Source: Leptolyngbya sp. 'hensonii' (GTDB lineage Bacteria; Cyanobacteriota; Cyanobacteriia; GCF-001939115). Taken from it: DNA of 64,000 bases. Both the position numbers and the translations under genes were made by a program. Shown here piece by piece: positions 19,338 to 27,860 of the stretch; within the stretch, counting starts at the first letter, position 1; each line of letters begins with the position of its first letter. Where the stretch lies: contig NZ_MQTZ01000044.1 in the NCBI RefSeq assembly GCF_001939115.1, forward strand, positions 124,001-188,000. The letters are read 5' to 3'. Below the pieces are notes generated by a model. That model did not search any database. It was not told where the DNA came from and worked only from the letters and a program-made list of their open reading frames with translations.

Positions 19338-20540
19338 ATGGACCTTTCTCCAAGATCCTTTATGGCAACTCCAAGCATCCTACCCACTCCAGAACAGATT
19401 CAGCAGGCCCAGCAGGCAATCTCCGCCTACGTGCAGGAAATTGATGCCAATCCTGAGCGTCGGGATGGGGCCTACCCTTACGCCCTCTTCCACGAGGCTG
19501 GACAACCCATTTTCGGAACTGTCCTGATGTTCCATGGGTTCAGTGCGAAGCCGCATCAAATGTGGCGACTGGCAGACTATCTCTTTCAGAATGGGTTCAA
19601 TGTCTATCAGGTCACTCTGGCCGGTCATGCCTCTATTAACCCAGGCAAAAACTGGCCCCAGGTGGATCTGCGCCCTGAGATTGCAGACCCTCTGAAGCAG
19701 AAGATCCAGGCTGATCCGGTCCTGCAAAATTATCTGAACAACCAGATGGCCAATCCCCAGAGTGGCCAGAACCCCAGCTACATGCAGCGTATCGCCCTGA
19801 TGCATCGGCTGCTGAAAATTGAGCCGCGTCTTCTGGATATTAAGCAAGCGATCGAAAAAAGTGATGATCCTGACTTCGATCGCTATTTCATCTCGTCCCA
19901 CATGAACTATCTGATCGAGGCCCGCCGTTGTCTGGAACAACTGGCATCGATCCCCGGCCCCGTGTATACGGTTGGCCTTTCCGTGGGAGGGGCGACGGCC
20001 CTGGGTCTGGCGGCTGACCAGCCCGATCGGATTCAGAGAACGGTTGCTTATGCGCCGTTACTCAAAGTCTATGGTGAAGAAAATAGGCAATATGTGAATT
20101 TAGCGGGTCCTTTGGATATTAAGGAAGTGGGTTGGGATCCCAACCTGCAGTTTCCGCTGGGAGCCTTTACGGCTGCCGATCGCTTTGGCAGTGCTTTCGT
20201 GCTCAAGTGGGACAATGTGGAGATCCTGAGCCGGATTCCCACCTTTCTGGTGCTGACGGAAAATGAAGATGCTGCAGATATTGAGACCAATAAGCAGTTT
20301 TTCAAATCCATTGGGGGCGATTCTAAAGGCCATCGCCACTACCTCTATCCAACATCTGATCTGGTTCCCCATCCCATGGTGGATCCGACTGAGGTCAGCC
20401 AGAATATGAGTAACCGCTTTTGGCAGAGTCTTTACCAGGAAACATATCGCTTCCTGACGACCGGAGACATTGATCCGGCCAATTTGGGTAATGTTGAGCA
20501 GAACCCAGAACTGCCGATCGTGCCCTCCGTAACTCCATAA
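19338..20540 (+). CDS. alpha/beta hydrolase
   Basis: A protein of about 400 residues with the alpha/beta hydrolase fold. The oxyanion region is LMFHGFSAKPHQMW, the nucleophile elbow VGLSVGG has the serine, and a late acidic/histidine pair (NEDAADIE, VPHPMVD) could complete the triad. A long helical insertion lies between about residues 120 and 200. No export signal is evident. The start could be the ATG at 19338 or at 19362; neither has a strong ribosome site. Substrate unknown. Confidence 0.8.
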   Translation: MDLSPRSFMATPSILPTPEQIQQAQQAISAYVQEIDANPERRDGAYPYALFHEAGQPIFGTVLMFHGFSAKPHQMWRLADYLFQNGFNVYQVTLAGHASINPGKNWPQVDLRPEIADPLKQKIQADPVLQNYLNNQMANPQSGQNPSYMQRIALMHRLLKIEPRLLDIKQAIEKSDDPDFDRYFISSHMNYLIEARRCLEQLASIPGPVYTVGLSVGGATALGLAADQPDRIQRTVAYAPLLKVYGEENRQYVNLAGPLDIKEVGWDPNLQFPLGAFTAADRFGSAFVLKWDNVEILSRIPTFLVLTENEDAADIETNKQFFKSIGGDSKGHRHYLYPTSDLVPHPMVDPTEVSQNMSNRFWQSLYQETYRFLTTGDIDPANLGNVEQNPELPIVPSVTP

Positions 20541-20547
20541 ACGGGAC

Positions 20548-20581
20548 CGGCTAGAGATGCAGTACGGTACGTCTCTAGCCG
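20548..20581. terminator. strong hairpin between convergent genes
   Basis: A perfect 10-bp stem (CGGCTAGAGA paired with TCTCTAGCCG) closes a 14-base loop that itself contains GTAC-G-GTAC. It sits between the stop codons of the hydrolase and the psb35-like gene, the position of a bidirectional terminator. There is no clear U tract on either strand, so intrinsic termination is uncertain. Confidence 0.5.
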
Positions 20582-20615
20582 ATCACATCACATCCTGGTC
20601 AATCCAAATCAAGGA

Positions 20616-20837
20616 TTAATAATTTTCTGCGAAATTAATACTGATGTTCCGAGAAGGAACCCGATTGCTGTAGTCAAACTTTTTCCCGGTTACGGTTTCA
20701 GCCAGTTTTTCAAAGGACTCGGAGTTCCAGTTCCGCACATGAATGGGCTTGGACTGTTCACCCAGGAAGTAGGCTTGAGTTCCCAGAACAGCGGCAGCTA
20801 CCCAACCAACAATAAACAGGGCAATCAGAATAGTCAT
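20616..20837 (-). CDS. psb35: probable photosystem II protein Psb35
   Basis: A 73-residue protein with one N-terminal transmembrane helix (residues 3-24) followed by a polar stretch (GEQSKPIHVRNWNSESFEKLA). This pattern matches, from memory, the cyanobacterial Ssl2148/Psb35 family, a small thylakoid protein associated with the CP47 module of photosystem II. An AAGGAG lies nine bases before the ATG. A sequence matching the HLR1 (RpaB-binding) consensus lies 34-51 bases upstream, which fits light-stress control of a photosynthesis gene. Confidence that the gene is real is high; the exact family name is less certain. Confidence 0.65.
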   Translation of the reverse strand: MTILIALFIVGWVAAAVLGTQAYFLGEQSKPIHVRNWNSESFEKLAETVTGKKFDYSNRVPSRNISINFAENY

Positions 20838-20870
20838 GGCTGTAACTCCTTGAGTTAATCGTTGTTTCCA

Positions 20871-20888
20871 TCTGTAAATAAATGTAAC
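20871..20888 (-). promoter_or_regulatory. HLR1-like RpaB site upstream of psb35
   Basis: Read on the minus strand the sequence is GTTACATT-TA-TTTACAGA. This is two direct copies of the (G/T)TTACA(T/A)(T/A) half-site separated by two bases, the known HLR1 consensus bound by RpaB, with one mismatch. Its second copy is also part of a perfect 10-bp inverted repeat (20871-20880 with 20893-20902). A plausible promoter, TTGACG (20910-20905), 18 bases, TACATT (20886-20881), overlaps it. That position would favour repression in low light. Confidence 0.55.
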
Positions 20889-21026
20889 AATCTATTTACA
20901 GAATCGTCAATGGAGTGTTATCCGCATTCCTTGAGTTCGGTTAACCTGCAGAGACCTTGTCGGGAACGTCTCTGCAGATGTCTCTGGGCTAATTTGGGCA
21001 TTAATAGACGCTATGCACCAAAACTG

Positions 21027-21296
21027 CCCTCACCCCCGGCCCCTCTCCCAGAGCGGGCTACTGTGTACCCATAATCCCCTCCTGGGAGGGGTAGGGGTGG
21101 GTTCAACGCTCCTGCTCCCGTTCCTAGACCCACCCCGGCCCTGCAGGCCACCCCTCCCGAGAGGGGATTTCACGCGAGTCTGCTGACTTGAGCCAAACTT
21201 TTCAGAGATCTGTATACGCGGTAGCCCAAAGCGGGAGAGGGGAGAAATTAAGCGTTAATCTCCCTTCTCCCACAATGGGGGGTGGGGGATGAGGGG
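21027..21296. repeat. composite nested palindromic repeat
   Basis: The outer element has the same ends as the repeat at 8.85 kb (CCCTCACCC at the left, GGGGATGAGGGG at the right) and an inner CTTCTCCC hairpin half. Its first internal hairpin (CCCCTCTCCC with GGGAGAGGGG) is interrupted by a second element of 173 bases at 21055-21227. This fills most of the 559-base gap between psb35 and hisC; the remainder holds the psb35 promoter and about 100 bases before hisC with nothing recognisable. Confidence 0.65.
21055..21227. mobile_element. MITE-like insertion with GGGCTAC terminal inverted repeats
   Basis: Ends are GGGCTACTGTGTA on the left and, reverse complemented, GGGCTACCGCGTA on the right (11 of 13 identical). 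The flanks AGAGC (21050-21054) and AAAGC (21228-21232) may be a decayed target duplication. Inside are CCCCTCCTGGGAGGGG and a long inverted pair GGGGTGGGT/ACCCACCCC. There is no open reading frame of note. Closing the sequence across the insertion restores an intact hairpin of the host repeat. Confidence 0.5.
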
Positions 21297-21396
21297 AAAG
21301 GGATTGGTGTGCCAAGGATATTGTTGCCCCAATTTGCCGATCGGGAGTCAGGGTTTTGGCCTATCCTGAAGATCCAATCTTCATGCTGTGACGCCT

Positions 21397-22554
21397 ATGC
21401 TGCCTTTCCTGAGATCGGACCTGGCCCAGTTTCAAGCCTATGCCCCCCATCCGGGTGGCGAGGGGGATGCGGCCCCGGCGGTTTCGTCTTTCGATCGTCT
21501 CGATACCAACGAAAGTCCCTATCAACTGCCAGAAGAGTTGAAGCAAAAGTTGACCTGGACGTATCAGCATCTGATTGAGACGAACCGCTATCCAGATGGG
21601 GGCCATCACGAGCTGAAGCAGGCGATCGCTGGCTATGTGAATGAGTCAGCCGGGTTAGTTGCTGATTCTGGGTTCACGCCAGCCCAGATTTCGGTGGGCA
21701 ATGGTTCGGATGAGCTGATTCGCTCGTTGCTCATCGCGACCTGTCTGCGGGGAGAGGGATCGATCCTGGTGGCAGAGCCCACCTTTTCTATGTATGGGAT
21801 TCTGGCGGAAACCTTAGGCGTGCCGGTGGTCCGGGTGGGGCGATCGGAAACCGATTTCGCCCTTGATCGAGGGGCTGCCACCAGGGCAATGCAGCAGACC
21901 CAGCAGCCTCCGATTCGAACGGTGTTTGTGGTCCATCCCAATTCCCCAACGGCTAATACGTTGCAGGCTGCAGAATTGGACTGGCTGCGGGCTCTGCCAG
22001 AACAGGTGTTAGTGGTGATTGACGAGGCGTATTTTGAGTTTAGTGGTACAACGATCGTGGCTGAAGTGCTGCAACGGCCCAACTGGGTTGTGCTGCGGAC
22101 ATTTTCCAAGGCCTTTCGACTGGCGGCCCATCGCGTCGGCTATGCGATCGCCCATCCGGAACTGACGGCAGCCCTGGAGAAAATCCGCCTGCCGTACAAT
22201 CTGCCCAGTATGACTCAGGTGGCGGCCCTGCTGGCTCTGAACCATCGGCAGCAGCTCCTGACCGCCATTCCCCTGATTCGCAGGGAACGGGATCAGCTTC
22301 TGGAGCATCTGGCCCAGGAGCTAGGGCTGCAGGTGTGGCCCAGTCAGGCCAACTTCATTTTTGTCCGGCCCCGGTTGACGGTTCCCGATCCGGGTCGGAG
22401 CACAGCCCTGAGCCAGGCTATCCGCGACCAGTTGAAGGCCAGGGGAACATTGGTGCGGCAGATTAGCGGGGGGCTGCGGATTACGATCGGTTCTCCAGAG
22501 GAAAATCAACGAACCCTGCTTCACCTGCGGGAAGTGCTCAGGAGCCGCCTTTAA
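21397..22554 (+). CDS. hisC: histidinol-phosphate aminotransferase
   Basis: A 385-residue class II PLP aminotransferase for the conversion of imidazole-acetol phosphate to histidinol phosphate in histidine synthesis. Landmarks are [14 protein letters not shown] near the N terminus, [35 protein letters not shown], and the PLP-binding lysine at about residue 238 in [16 protein letters not shown]. The final arginine motif is near [14 protein letters not shown] prefer the ATG at 21397 to the GTG at 21388. It stands alone, as his genes usually do in cyanobacteria. Some HisC paralogues act on aromatic amino acids, so specificity is inferred. Confidence 0.9.
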   Translation: MLPFLRSDLAQFQAYAPHPGGEGDAAPAVSSFDRLDTNESPYQLPEELKQKLTWTYQHLIETNRYPDGGHHELKQAIAGYVNESAGLVADSGFTPAQISVGNGSDELIRSLLIATCLRGEGSILVAEPTFSMYGILAETLGVPVVRVGRSETDFALDRGAATRAMQQTQQPPIRTVFVVHPNSPTANTLQAAELDWLRALPEQVLVVIDEAYFEFSGTTIVAEVLQRPNWVVLRTFSKAFRLAAHRVGYAIAHPELTAALEKIRLPYNLPSMTQVAALLALNHRQQLLTAIPLIRRERDQLLEHLAQELGLQVWPSQANFIFVRPRLTVPDPGRSTALSQAIRDQLKARGTLVRQISGGLRITIGSPEENQRTLLHLREVLRSRL

Positions 22555-23039
22555 CTCTCGCTGCGATCGTACTGAAACCGGGCCTGGTCAGCGACCAACG
22601 AGAGGTGCTTGGATGTGGCACGGGTGGGAGCATAAACCCCTTTCTCCCATTCGCTGACGGTTTGCTGGCGGACCCCGAGTTGCTGGGCGAATTGAGCCTG
22701 GGTCAGATTCATGTGACGGCGCAGGGCGCGGACCATGAGCCCATTCCAGAGGACTGTATCCCCTACCCGCCTAATCTCATAGTCGATCGTGGGCTTGCGA
22801 AAGGTCACCTGTTCCTGCTCAAAATCTATGTCTTCTACTAGGTAGCCTGCTGTCATCCAGGCCATTGCCTGCAAGGCACCCTGATTGCGATTGCTCCACC
22901 AACCCCGATTTCGACGGGCAGAATCGGGCAAGGTGCCCCCTAAAAGGGATTCAATCTCGGCAAAGGTCAGGACGACCTCCTGCAGAGAACTTTGCTGCAA
23001 GTGGTTTAGAAGGGGTTGATACTTGCTGCCACCTTTCAC
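22551..23039 (-). CDS. DUF7662-XRE type DNA-binding protein
   Basis: A 162-residue protein. The N-terminal part ([40 protein letters not shown]) is the domain called DUF7662, found in small nuclease- or toxin-associated proteins. The C-terminal part is an XRE helix-turn-helix ([25 protein letters not shown]) at about residues 105-130. The gene overlaps the hisC stop by four bases on the opposite strand and starts 20 bases after the asnS stop on its own strand, so it is probably cotranscribed with asnS. Target genes unknown. Confidence 0.8.
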   Translation of the reverse strand: MKGGSKYQPLLNHLQQSSLQEVVLTFAEIESLLGGTLPDSARRNRGWWSNRNQGALQAMAWMTAGYLVEDIDFEQEQVTFRKPTIDYEIRRVGDTVLWNGLMVRALRRHMNLTQAQFAQQLGVRQQTVSEWEKGVYAPTRATSKHLSLVADQARFQYDRSES

Positions 23040-23059
23040 CGTCGCTTTGCTCCGTCAGG

Positions 23060-24451
23060 TCAGAATTCTGCACTCAAAGGTGTTCGGGGAAAGGGAATCA
23101 CATCCCGAATATTACTCATGCCGGTCATAAATTGGACCAGCCGTTCAAACCCCAGACCGAAACCTGCATGGGGAACCGTTCCATAACGACGCAGATCCAG
23201 GTACCACCAGTAATTTTCCAGCTCCAGACCCTGGGCTTGAATCCGCTGTTCCAGGACATCGAGCCGTTCTTCCCGCTGAGATCCCCCAATGATCTCCCCA
23301 ATCTTGGGAGCCAGGATGTCCATCGCTCGAACCGTTTTTTCATCCTCATTCAGGCGCATATAAAAAGCCTTGATTTGGGTGGGATAATCTGTCACGATCA
23401 CGGGCTTCTTAAACAATTCCTCAGCCAGGTAGCGCTCATGCTCTGATTGTAAATCGACTCCCCAGGTGACCGGAAATTCAAAGGGACGATCGGCCTTTTC
23501 CAGTTGAGCGATCGCCTCTGTGTAGGTCAGTCGCTCAAACTGATTGTTAATGATGTTTTCTGCTGTGGCAAGTACTGAATTATCAATTCGGGCATTAAAG
23601 AATTCCATGTCTTCCGGGCACTGCTCTAGCACGGATTTGAATACATGCTTGAGGAAAGCTTCAGCCAGGTCCATATCCCCGGCCAGGTCACAGAAAGCCA
23701 TTTCGGGCTCCACCATCCAGAATTCAGCCAGATGGCGGGATGTATTGGAGTTCTCAGCCCGAAAGGTGGGGCCAAAGGTATAGACATTCGAGAAGGCCAT
23801 GGCCATGATTTCTGCTTCCAGTTGCCCACTGACCGTTAAATAGGCCGGTCTACCGAAAAAGTCTTGACCGTAATCCACATCTTTGGTAGCTGTCAGGGGA
23901 ACCTGTTTCAGGTTGAGACTAGTGACATTAAACATCTCACCCGCCCCCTCACAGTCGCTGGCGGTGATGATGGGCGTATGGACCCAGAGAAAACCCCGCT
24001 CCTGGAAAAACTGGTGAATGGCTGCAGAGCAGGCATTTCGGACGCGAAACACTGCGCCAAAGGTGTTGGTGCGGGCTCGTAAATGGCCGATCGTACGGAG
24101 AAATTCAAAGGAATGGCGTTTTTTTTGCAGAGGATAGGCTTCTGGATCGGCATCGCCATAGACGGTGATAGCCTGGGCTTTGACTTCAATCCGTTGCCCT
24201 TTTCCAGGGGAGGGGACCAGTTCTCCCGTCACGGAGATGGAACTGCCCGTATTTAACTGACGCACCAGGTTGGCATATCCGGGTAACTCTTGCTCGATCA
24301 CAACCTGCAGACTGGCCATGGCTGAGCCATCATTTACCTCAATGAAGGAAAACCCCTTCAAATCGCGTCGGGTCCGAATCCAGCCCTGAATTTGGACCGA
24401 TTCTCCAGGTTGCCCGGTTCGAAGTAAATCGATGATGCGTTGTGTCGCCAT
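23060..24451 (-). CDS. asnS: asparaginyl-tRNA synthetase
   Basis: A 463-residue class IIb synthetase charging tRNA-Asn. The N-terminal OB-fold ([20 protein letters not shown]) binds the anticodon. The catalytic domain has motif 2 ([20 protein letters not shown]) and motif 3 ([16 protein letters not shown]). The asparagine-type sequence [15 protein letters not shown] separates it from AspRS. Full family length. Together with gatC at 34 kb, this means asparaginyl-tRNA is made directly here, while GatCAB is probably needed for Gln-tRNA. Confidence 0.97.
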   Translation of the reverse strand: MATQRIIDLLRTGQPGESVQIQGWIRTRRDLKGFSFIEVNDGSAMASLQVVIEQELPGYANLVRQLNTGSSISVTGELVPSPGKGQRIEVKAQAITVYGDADPEAYPLQKKRHSFEFLRTIGHLRARTNTFGAVFRVRNACSAAIHQFFQERGFLWVHTPIITASDCEGAGEMFNVTSLNLKQVPLTATKDVDYGQDFFGRPAYLTVSGQLEAEIMAMAFSNVYTFGPTFRAENSNTSRHLAEFWMVEPEMAFCDLAGDMDLAEAFLKHVFKSVLEQCPEDMEFFNARIDNSVLATAENIINNQFERLTYTEAIAQLEKADRPFEFPVTWGVDLQSEHERYLAEELFKKPVIVTDYPTQIKAFYMRLNEDEKTVRAMDILAPKIGEIIGGSQREERLDVLEQRIQAQGLELENYWWYLDLRRYGTVPHAGFGLGFERLVQFMTGMSNIRDVIPFPRTPLSAEF

Positions 24452-24487
24452 ATTGAACTGCTCCCGCCAGATGTAATCGTTATTCCA

Positions 24488-24886
24488 CTAAGTGGCACAG
24501 CTTTTCAAAATCCAACCCAGGATGACCCCCAGTCCTCCAAAACGAACCATTTGCCAGAATCCCTCTTGCACGCTGTGCCAGGAAAATAAACGGCTTTCCA
24601 GGGCAAGCTCCAGCTCTTCCAGTCGGGCTTTGATCTGCTTCAGTTCCGATCGCAAGCCAACTCGGCGGTTGGCTTTGAGTTCTTGCTCTGTGCGATGTAG
24701 GGACTGCCGCAGGTCTGCTTGTTCTTGACGATCTTGCTGGACCTGAGCATACCGGGTCTTGAGATCCGCCAGCAGGATTTCTACTTCCTCCAGTGCTTGC
24801 TCAAACTCTCGATCTTCTGGAGCAGAAGTTAGGCTGCTTTCTGGGGAAGAATGTGGCGAAAATGGCGGTTCTTGAGGCGGCTGCAT
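24488..24886 (-). CDS. coiled-coil protein with C-terminal membrane anchor
   Basis: A 132-residue protein. A proline/serine-rich N terminus (residues 1-25) precedes a long helical coiled coil (about 26-98, FEQALEEVEILLADLKTRYA onward). A hydrophobic segment follows at about residues 112-128, ending SCAT. It resembles tail-anchored small proteins conserved in cyanobacteria, but I cannot name a family. It lies 36 bases upstream of asnS on the same strand, so the two may be cotranscribed. Confidence 0.7.
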   Translation of the reverse strand: MQPPQEPPFSPHSSPESSLTSAPEDREFEQALEEVEILLADLKTRYAQVQQDRQEQADLRQSLHRTEQELKANRRVGLRSELKQIKARLEELELALESRLFSWHSVQEGFWQMVRFGGLGVILGWILKSCAT

Positions 24887-25001
24887 GTCAGCATATTATA
24901 GTAGGGAACGGTGGGTTACCGACTTGATCCGTTCACTACCATAACGTGTATTCCCATCGTTGACTGCGTTGATACCCTCTTGTCAAGATTGAATTTACCC
25001 T

Positions 25002-25319
25002 ATGTCCAGTTCTACATCCCCATCCTTCACAGGGTTGAATCCAGCTCAGAAGTCTGATTTACAGGCTTACACAGCTCTGGAGCTGGCTCAAGCCCTTTTA
25101 GGTCAACTGAGTATTACCGATCAAGATTGGCATCGCTTAAAAGCCAATCGTCAGGCACGGGCCAGTGAGCAGGTGGCAGCGGCGATCGTCTTCTTGCTGA
25201 AAGAGCAACCAGAAGAAGCCATGCCTCGCCTGCAACAGGCGATCGGATGGCTGGATCGATCGCTATCAGCCCCCCCTTGCCCTACCCATGGCCATGGCAA
25301 ATCCCACGAAAAACCTTAA
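25002..25319 (+). CDS. conserved cyanobacterial protein (DUF6439-like)
   Basis: A 105-residue helical protein (LQAYTALELAQALLGQLSIT, WHRLKANRQARASEQVAAAI, LLKEQPEEAMPRLQQAIGWL). I believe it belongs to the cyanobacterial DUF6439 family, although this is from memory. The C-terminal tail is low complexity (CPTHGHGKSHEKP). Its start is 115 bases from the divergent coiled-coil gene, so the gap should contain both promoters. Function unknown. Confidence 0.7.
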   Translation: MSSSTSPSFTGLNPAQKSDLQAYTALELAQALLGQLSITDQDWHRLKANRQARASEQVAAAIVFLLKEQPEEAMPRLQQAIGWLDRSLSAPPCPTHGHGKSHEKP

Positions 25320-25322
25320 TCC

Positions 25323-25580
25323 TTAGGGAAGGGAAGGACGAATCTGCTCTATGGCAGGTTTGTTCGCTGTGGGCAGGAAAAGTGGATGATTGACCAGAGA
25401 ATGACAGAACAGAGCTAGCAAGAAGGAGCAACCTGCCAGAAGCAGAAAATCCAGGTTTTTGCTTTGAGTTAGCCAGGCTCCCTTAACTGGTATATGGGCT
25501 ACAGCAACGATCACGGAGGATGGGTTGCCTGGGCTAACTCGAGAACTGGATAAACGGCGACTGGATAATCTGCGTTGCAT
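25323..25580 (-). CDS. possible small single-pass membrane protein
   Basis: An 85-residue open frame beginning with an arginine/serine-rich stretch (RRLSSRRLSSSRVSPG), then one hydrophobic segment (LDFLLLAGCSFLLALFCHSL) and a short tail. It is in the same orientation as the kinase gene 50 bases upstream and ends four bases from the convergent gene. There is no clear ribosome site and no recognised family, so it may be spurious. The positive-inside character (basic N terminus before the helix) is what makes it plausible. Confidence 0.35.
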   Translation of the reverse strand: MQRRLSSRRLSSSRVSPGNPSSVIVAVAHIPVKGAWLTQSKNLDFLLLAGCSFLLALFCHSLVNHPLFLPTANKPAIEQIRPSLP

Positions 25581-25630
25581 AAGCACTATTTTCTCAAGAA
25601 TGACCCGTTAAATGGTAACTGAAATTTTCA

Positions 25631-26077
25631 TCAACAAATGAGGGGAGCTTTTTGGCGAGTGCTGACCTGCTTACGTAACCGCAGTTCTGTTCCCTGGGAA
25701 TTCCACTGCACTTGGTCAAAGATCTGGTGCAGAATGTAAAGACCGCGACCGCACTCCCCGCTCTCACCTGGAACACATCTACAGGTCTCTCCCTCGTTGC
25801 TGGGAGGAGCAAAGCCAGAACCCTGGTCTGAAATAATCCACCAGTAGTCATTTTCAACGACTGAGAAGCGAACCACCACTGTTTTAGTGGGGTCGAGAGC
25901 GTTACCGTGTTTCGCTGCGTTAACTAAAGCCTCCTGTAAGCCAAGCCGCAATTCAGCTTTCCACTGGACTGGAACTTCAGCTAGCAGCAAGTCTAAAATC
26001 GGACATAAATAAAGGGTTGAGGCAAAGCTAACTGTACCCCAATTTCGCCCTATCGTTCGAGGTGAAATGGCAATCAC
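25631..26077 (-). CDS. RsbW/anti-sigma type ATP-binding protein
   Basis: A 148-residue GHKL ATPase domain protein of the anti-sigma-factor kinase group (HATPase_c_2). The N box is GLQEALVNAAKHGN (about residues 46-59), the G1 box DQGSGFAPP (84-92) and the G2 region ECGRGLYILHQIFDQV. Such proteins bind sigma factors or phosphorylate STAS anti-anti-sigma partners. No STAS gene is adjacent. Three cysteines (Cys99, Cys101, Cys109) cluster in the ATP-lid region. The gene is followed by a weak small open frame on the same strand. Confidence 0.85.
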   Translation of the reverse strand: MIAISPRTIGRNWGTVSFASTLYLCPILDLLLAEVPVQWKAELRLGLQEALVNAAKHGNALDPTKTVVVRFSVVENDYWWIISDQGSGFAPPSNEGETCRCVPGESGECGRGLYILHQIFDQVQWNSQGTELRLRKQVSTRQKAPLIC

Positions 26078-26526
26078 TCAGAAAACCCTACAACTCCTTA
26101 CTAACCGGACACAGAATCAACTTAAAAAGTCAACAGCGAAAGCAACGACTTGAAGGCAATTCTGTGAAGTAGATTCAGGCAGTCATCAAAAAAGATAGGA
26201 GAAAATAAAAACAGATCCAAACAAAAAAGGCCTAAATAAAACAGACCTAAATAAAACAGGCCTTGAGGAACAAGAAAAGTACGCTAAAGCAAAGACAAAT
26301 AGAGCCCAGATATTTAGTAAAAAAAGACAAGGCAATAGCTCAAATCCGCTATTAAAATAAATTGCTTAAAAAGCAATTGCTTAGAAAGCTTCTGTACTCA
26401 AAGTTAATATGAGGTGGAAGGATGTCTTCCTCATATTCCCCGGAATACATCTATAGTATAACTTTTTATGGTCAAAAAGCTCAACTACTCTGACCTGTGA
26501 AAGCGGTAGAACTGGAGGGAAGAATT
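26078..26526. other. AT-rich intergenic region with short repeats
   Basis: 449 bases, markedly AT-rich, between two minus-strand genes. It contains two tandem copies of a 15-mer (CCTAAATAAAACAGA and CCTAAATAAAACAGG at 26231-26260), bounded by AAGGCCT and AGGCCTT, which are inverted. There is a 9-bp inverted pair AATATGAGG (26406-26414) with CCTCATATT (26429-26437). A TTGCTT/AAGCAA hairpin followed on the minus strand by TTTATTTT lies near 26355-26380 and could terminate the glycosyltransferase transcript. No coding sequence is supported. Confidence 0.5.
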
Positions 26527-27708
26527 TTATGGGAGCACCAATCCGGCAGCCCCTAACAAATCAGCTAGATTTTGACGAAATCTGGGAAAACCGAACTGCT
26601 CAACTGTTTTTAGACGCAGGATCTCGGGCTGATAAATCAGTGGATTGGAGAAGTTGCCCTGCAAAATTTGAATGAGATTGTCCGCGATCGCATCCACATC
26701 GTCTGGGTTCACTAAACAGCCGAGCTCCCCCTGATTCAAGGGATCAACGGCACCATCCTGATTGCCAGCTAGAACTGGCTTGCCACAGGCCAGGGCTTGC
26801 AGATAAACGATTCCAAAACCCTCTCCCTTACTGGGCATGGCAAAGACATCGCAAAGATTGAAATGATCTGCTAGCTCTGTTTCCGCAATAAAGCCTGGCA
26901 AGGTGACGTAATCCTGTAAACCCAGTTCCTGAATCATTGCTTCGATGGCGGATCGATTGTCCCCTTTGCCAGCCAGGATGTAATGCACATTGGGCAGATG
27001 CTGTCGAATCTGGAGGAGTGCCTGGATGATTTGCCGGTAACCTTTGTAGCTGGTTCCTCGACCTAGCCGGGTTAAGGTGAAGATCACAGGTTGATCGGGT
27101 GTCAAATGATAGCGCTCTAATAAGTAGGATGGCTTGGGACCGATATGGAATCGATCCGCTTCAAAAGTGTTGGGTAAAACCACCATGTTCCCAGGATTGG
27201 TAGGGAGCTGTTGGAGGGTACGATCGCGGGTATAGGTGCTCACCGAAACTATCCGATCGGCGCTCTGAAGGGCAGATTTTAGCAAGGGATTGGTGATATT
27301 CCAGGCTTCCAGTCCGTGAAGCACAACCCAGTAAGGGACACCTGTGAGAAGACTGCACCCGTGAAAAGCAATACTGTACAGATCAAAATGAGTGGTCAAA
27401 ATCAGGGTGGGACGCTGGTGGAGAGCAAGACCCACAATTTTGGCGGCGGCCAGAAAAGCCTGGGTGTAACGTCTTCCCGGATTGGGATCCCCATGGTGGT
27501 GACCAAAATAGTGAAATTTTGTCTGGGGAAGGAATTCTAGATTTTGGACGTTGACCTGATTGGACTGATCGTACTTAAGAAAAACGTCATACTGACCTTC
27601 TGGATAAAGCTCCTGGAGAGCCTGAAGCAGGAATGCAGAATAGACTTGAATGCCACCCATGAACCCAAAAATATTGGGAAATAGCAGATAAAAGTGAGGT
27701 TGGCGCAT
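26527..27708 (-). CDS. glycosyltransferase family 4
   Basis: A 393-residue GT-B glycosyltransferase. The N-terminal half begins HFYLLFPNIFGFMGGIQVYS with a typical GGIQ/GGxE motif. The C-terminal donor-binding half has FTLTRLGRGTSYKGYRQIIQ, YILAGKGDN, and the E-x7-E motif in GEGFGIVYLQALACGKPVLA. It should be cytosolic or peripheral at the membrane, adding a sugar to a polysaccharide or glycolipid. The start at 27708 (MRQPHF) is chosen because the fold begins there; 28 further upstream codons are unlikely. Given its surroundings it may serve exopolysaccharide or S-layer synthesis. Confidence 0.88.
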   Translation of the reverse strand: MRQPHFYLLFPNIFGFMGGIQVYSAFLLQALQELYPEGQYDVFLKYDQSNQVNVQNLEFLPQTKFHYFGHHHGDPNPGRRYTQAFLAAAKIVGLALHQRPTLILTTHFDLYSIAFHGCSLLTGVPYWVVLHGLEAWNITNPLLKSALQSADRIVSVSTYTRDRTLQQLPTNPGNMVVLPNTFEADRFHIGPKPSYLLERYHLTPDQPVIFTLTRLGRGTSYKGYRQIIQALLQIRQHLPNVHYILAGKGDNRSAIEAMIQELGLQDYVTLPGFIAETELADHFNLCDVFAMPSKGEGFGIVYLQALACGKPVLAGNQDGAVDPLNQGELGCLVNPDDVDAIADNLIQILQGNFSNPLIYQPEILRLKTVEQFGFPRFRQNLADLLGAAGLVLP

Positions 27709-27792
27709 AAACGACTGGGCGCAATTATATAGAGCAATAATATATTTTTTATCTTTGAGGCTCCTTGGCGGGAGACGGCAAGCTGAGCACAT

Positions 27793-27822
27793 GAAAAAGC
27801 TGGAAATGTTTCATTTCCAGCT
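27793..27822 (-). terminator. intrinsic terminator of the PEP-CTERM gene
   Basis: A perfect 11-bp stem (AGCTGGAAATG with CATTTCCAGCT) and a three-base loop are followed on the minus strand by TTTTTC. It lies 39 bases after the stop of the PEP-CTERM gene and upstream of the glycosyltransferase, so these two genes are separate transcription units. Confidence 0.85.
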
Positions 27823-27860
27823 CTCCTGTGCATCATATCAAACTGGGAGTCAGACAGCTT

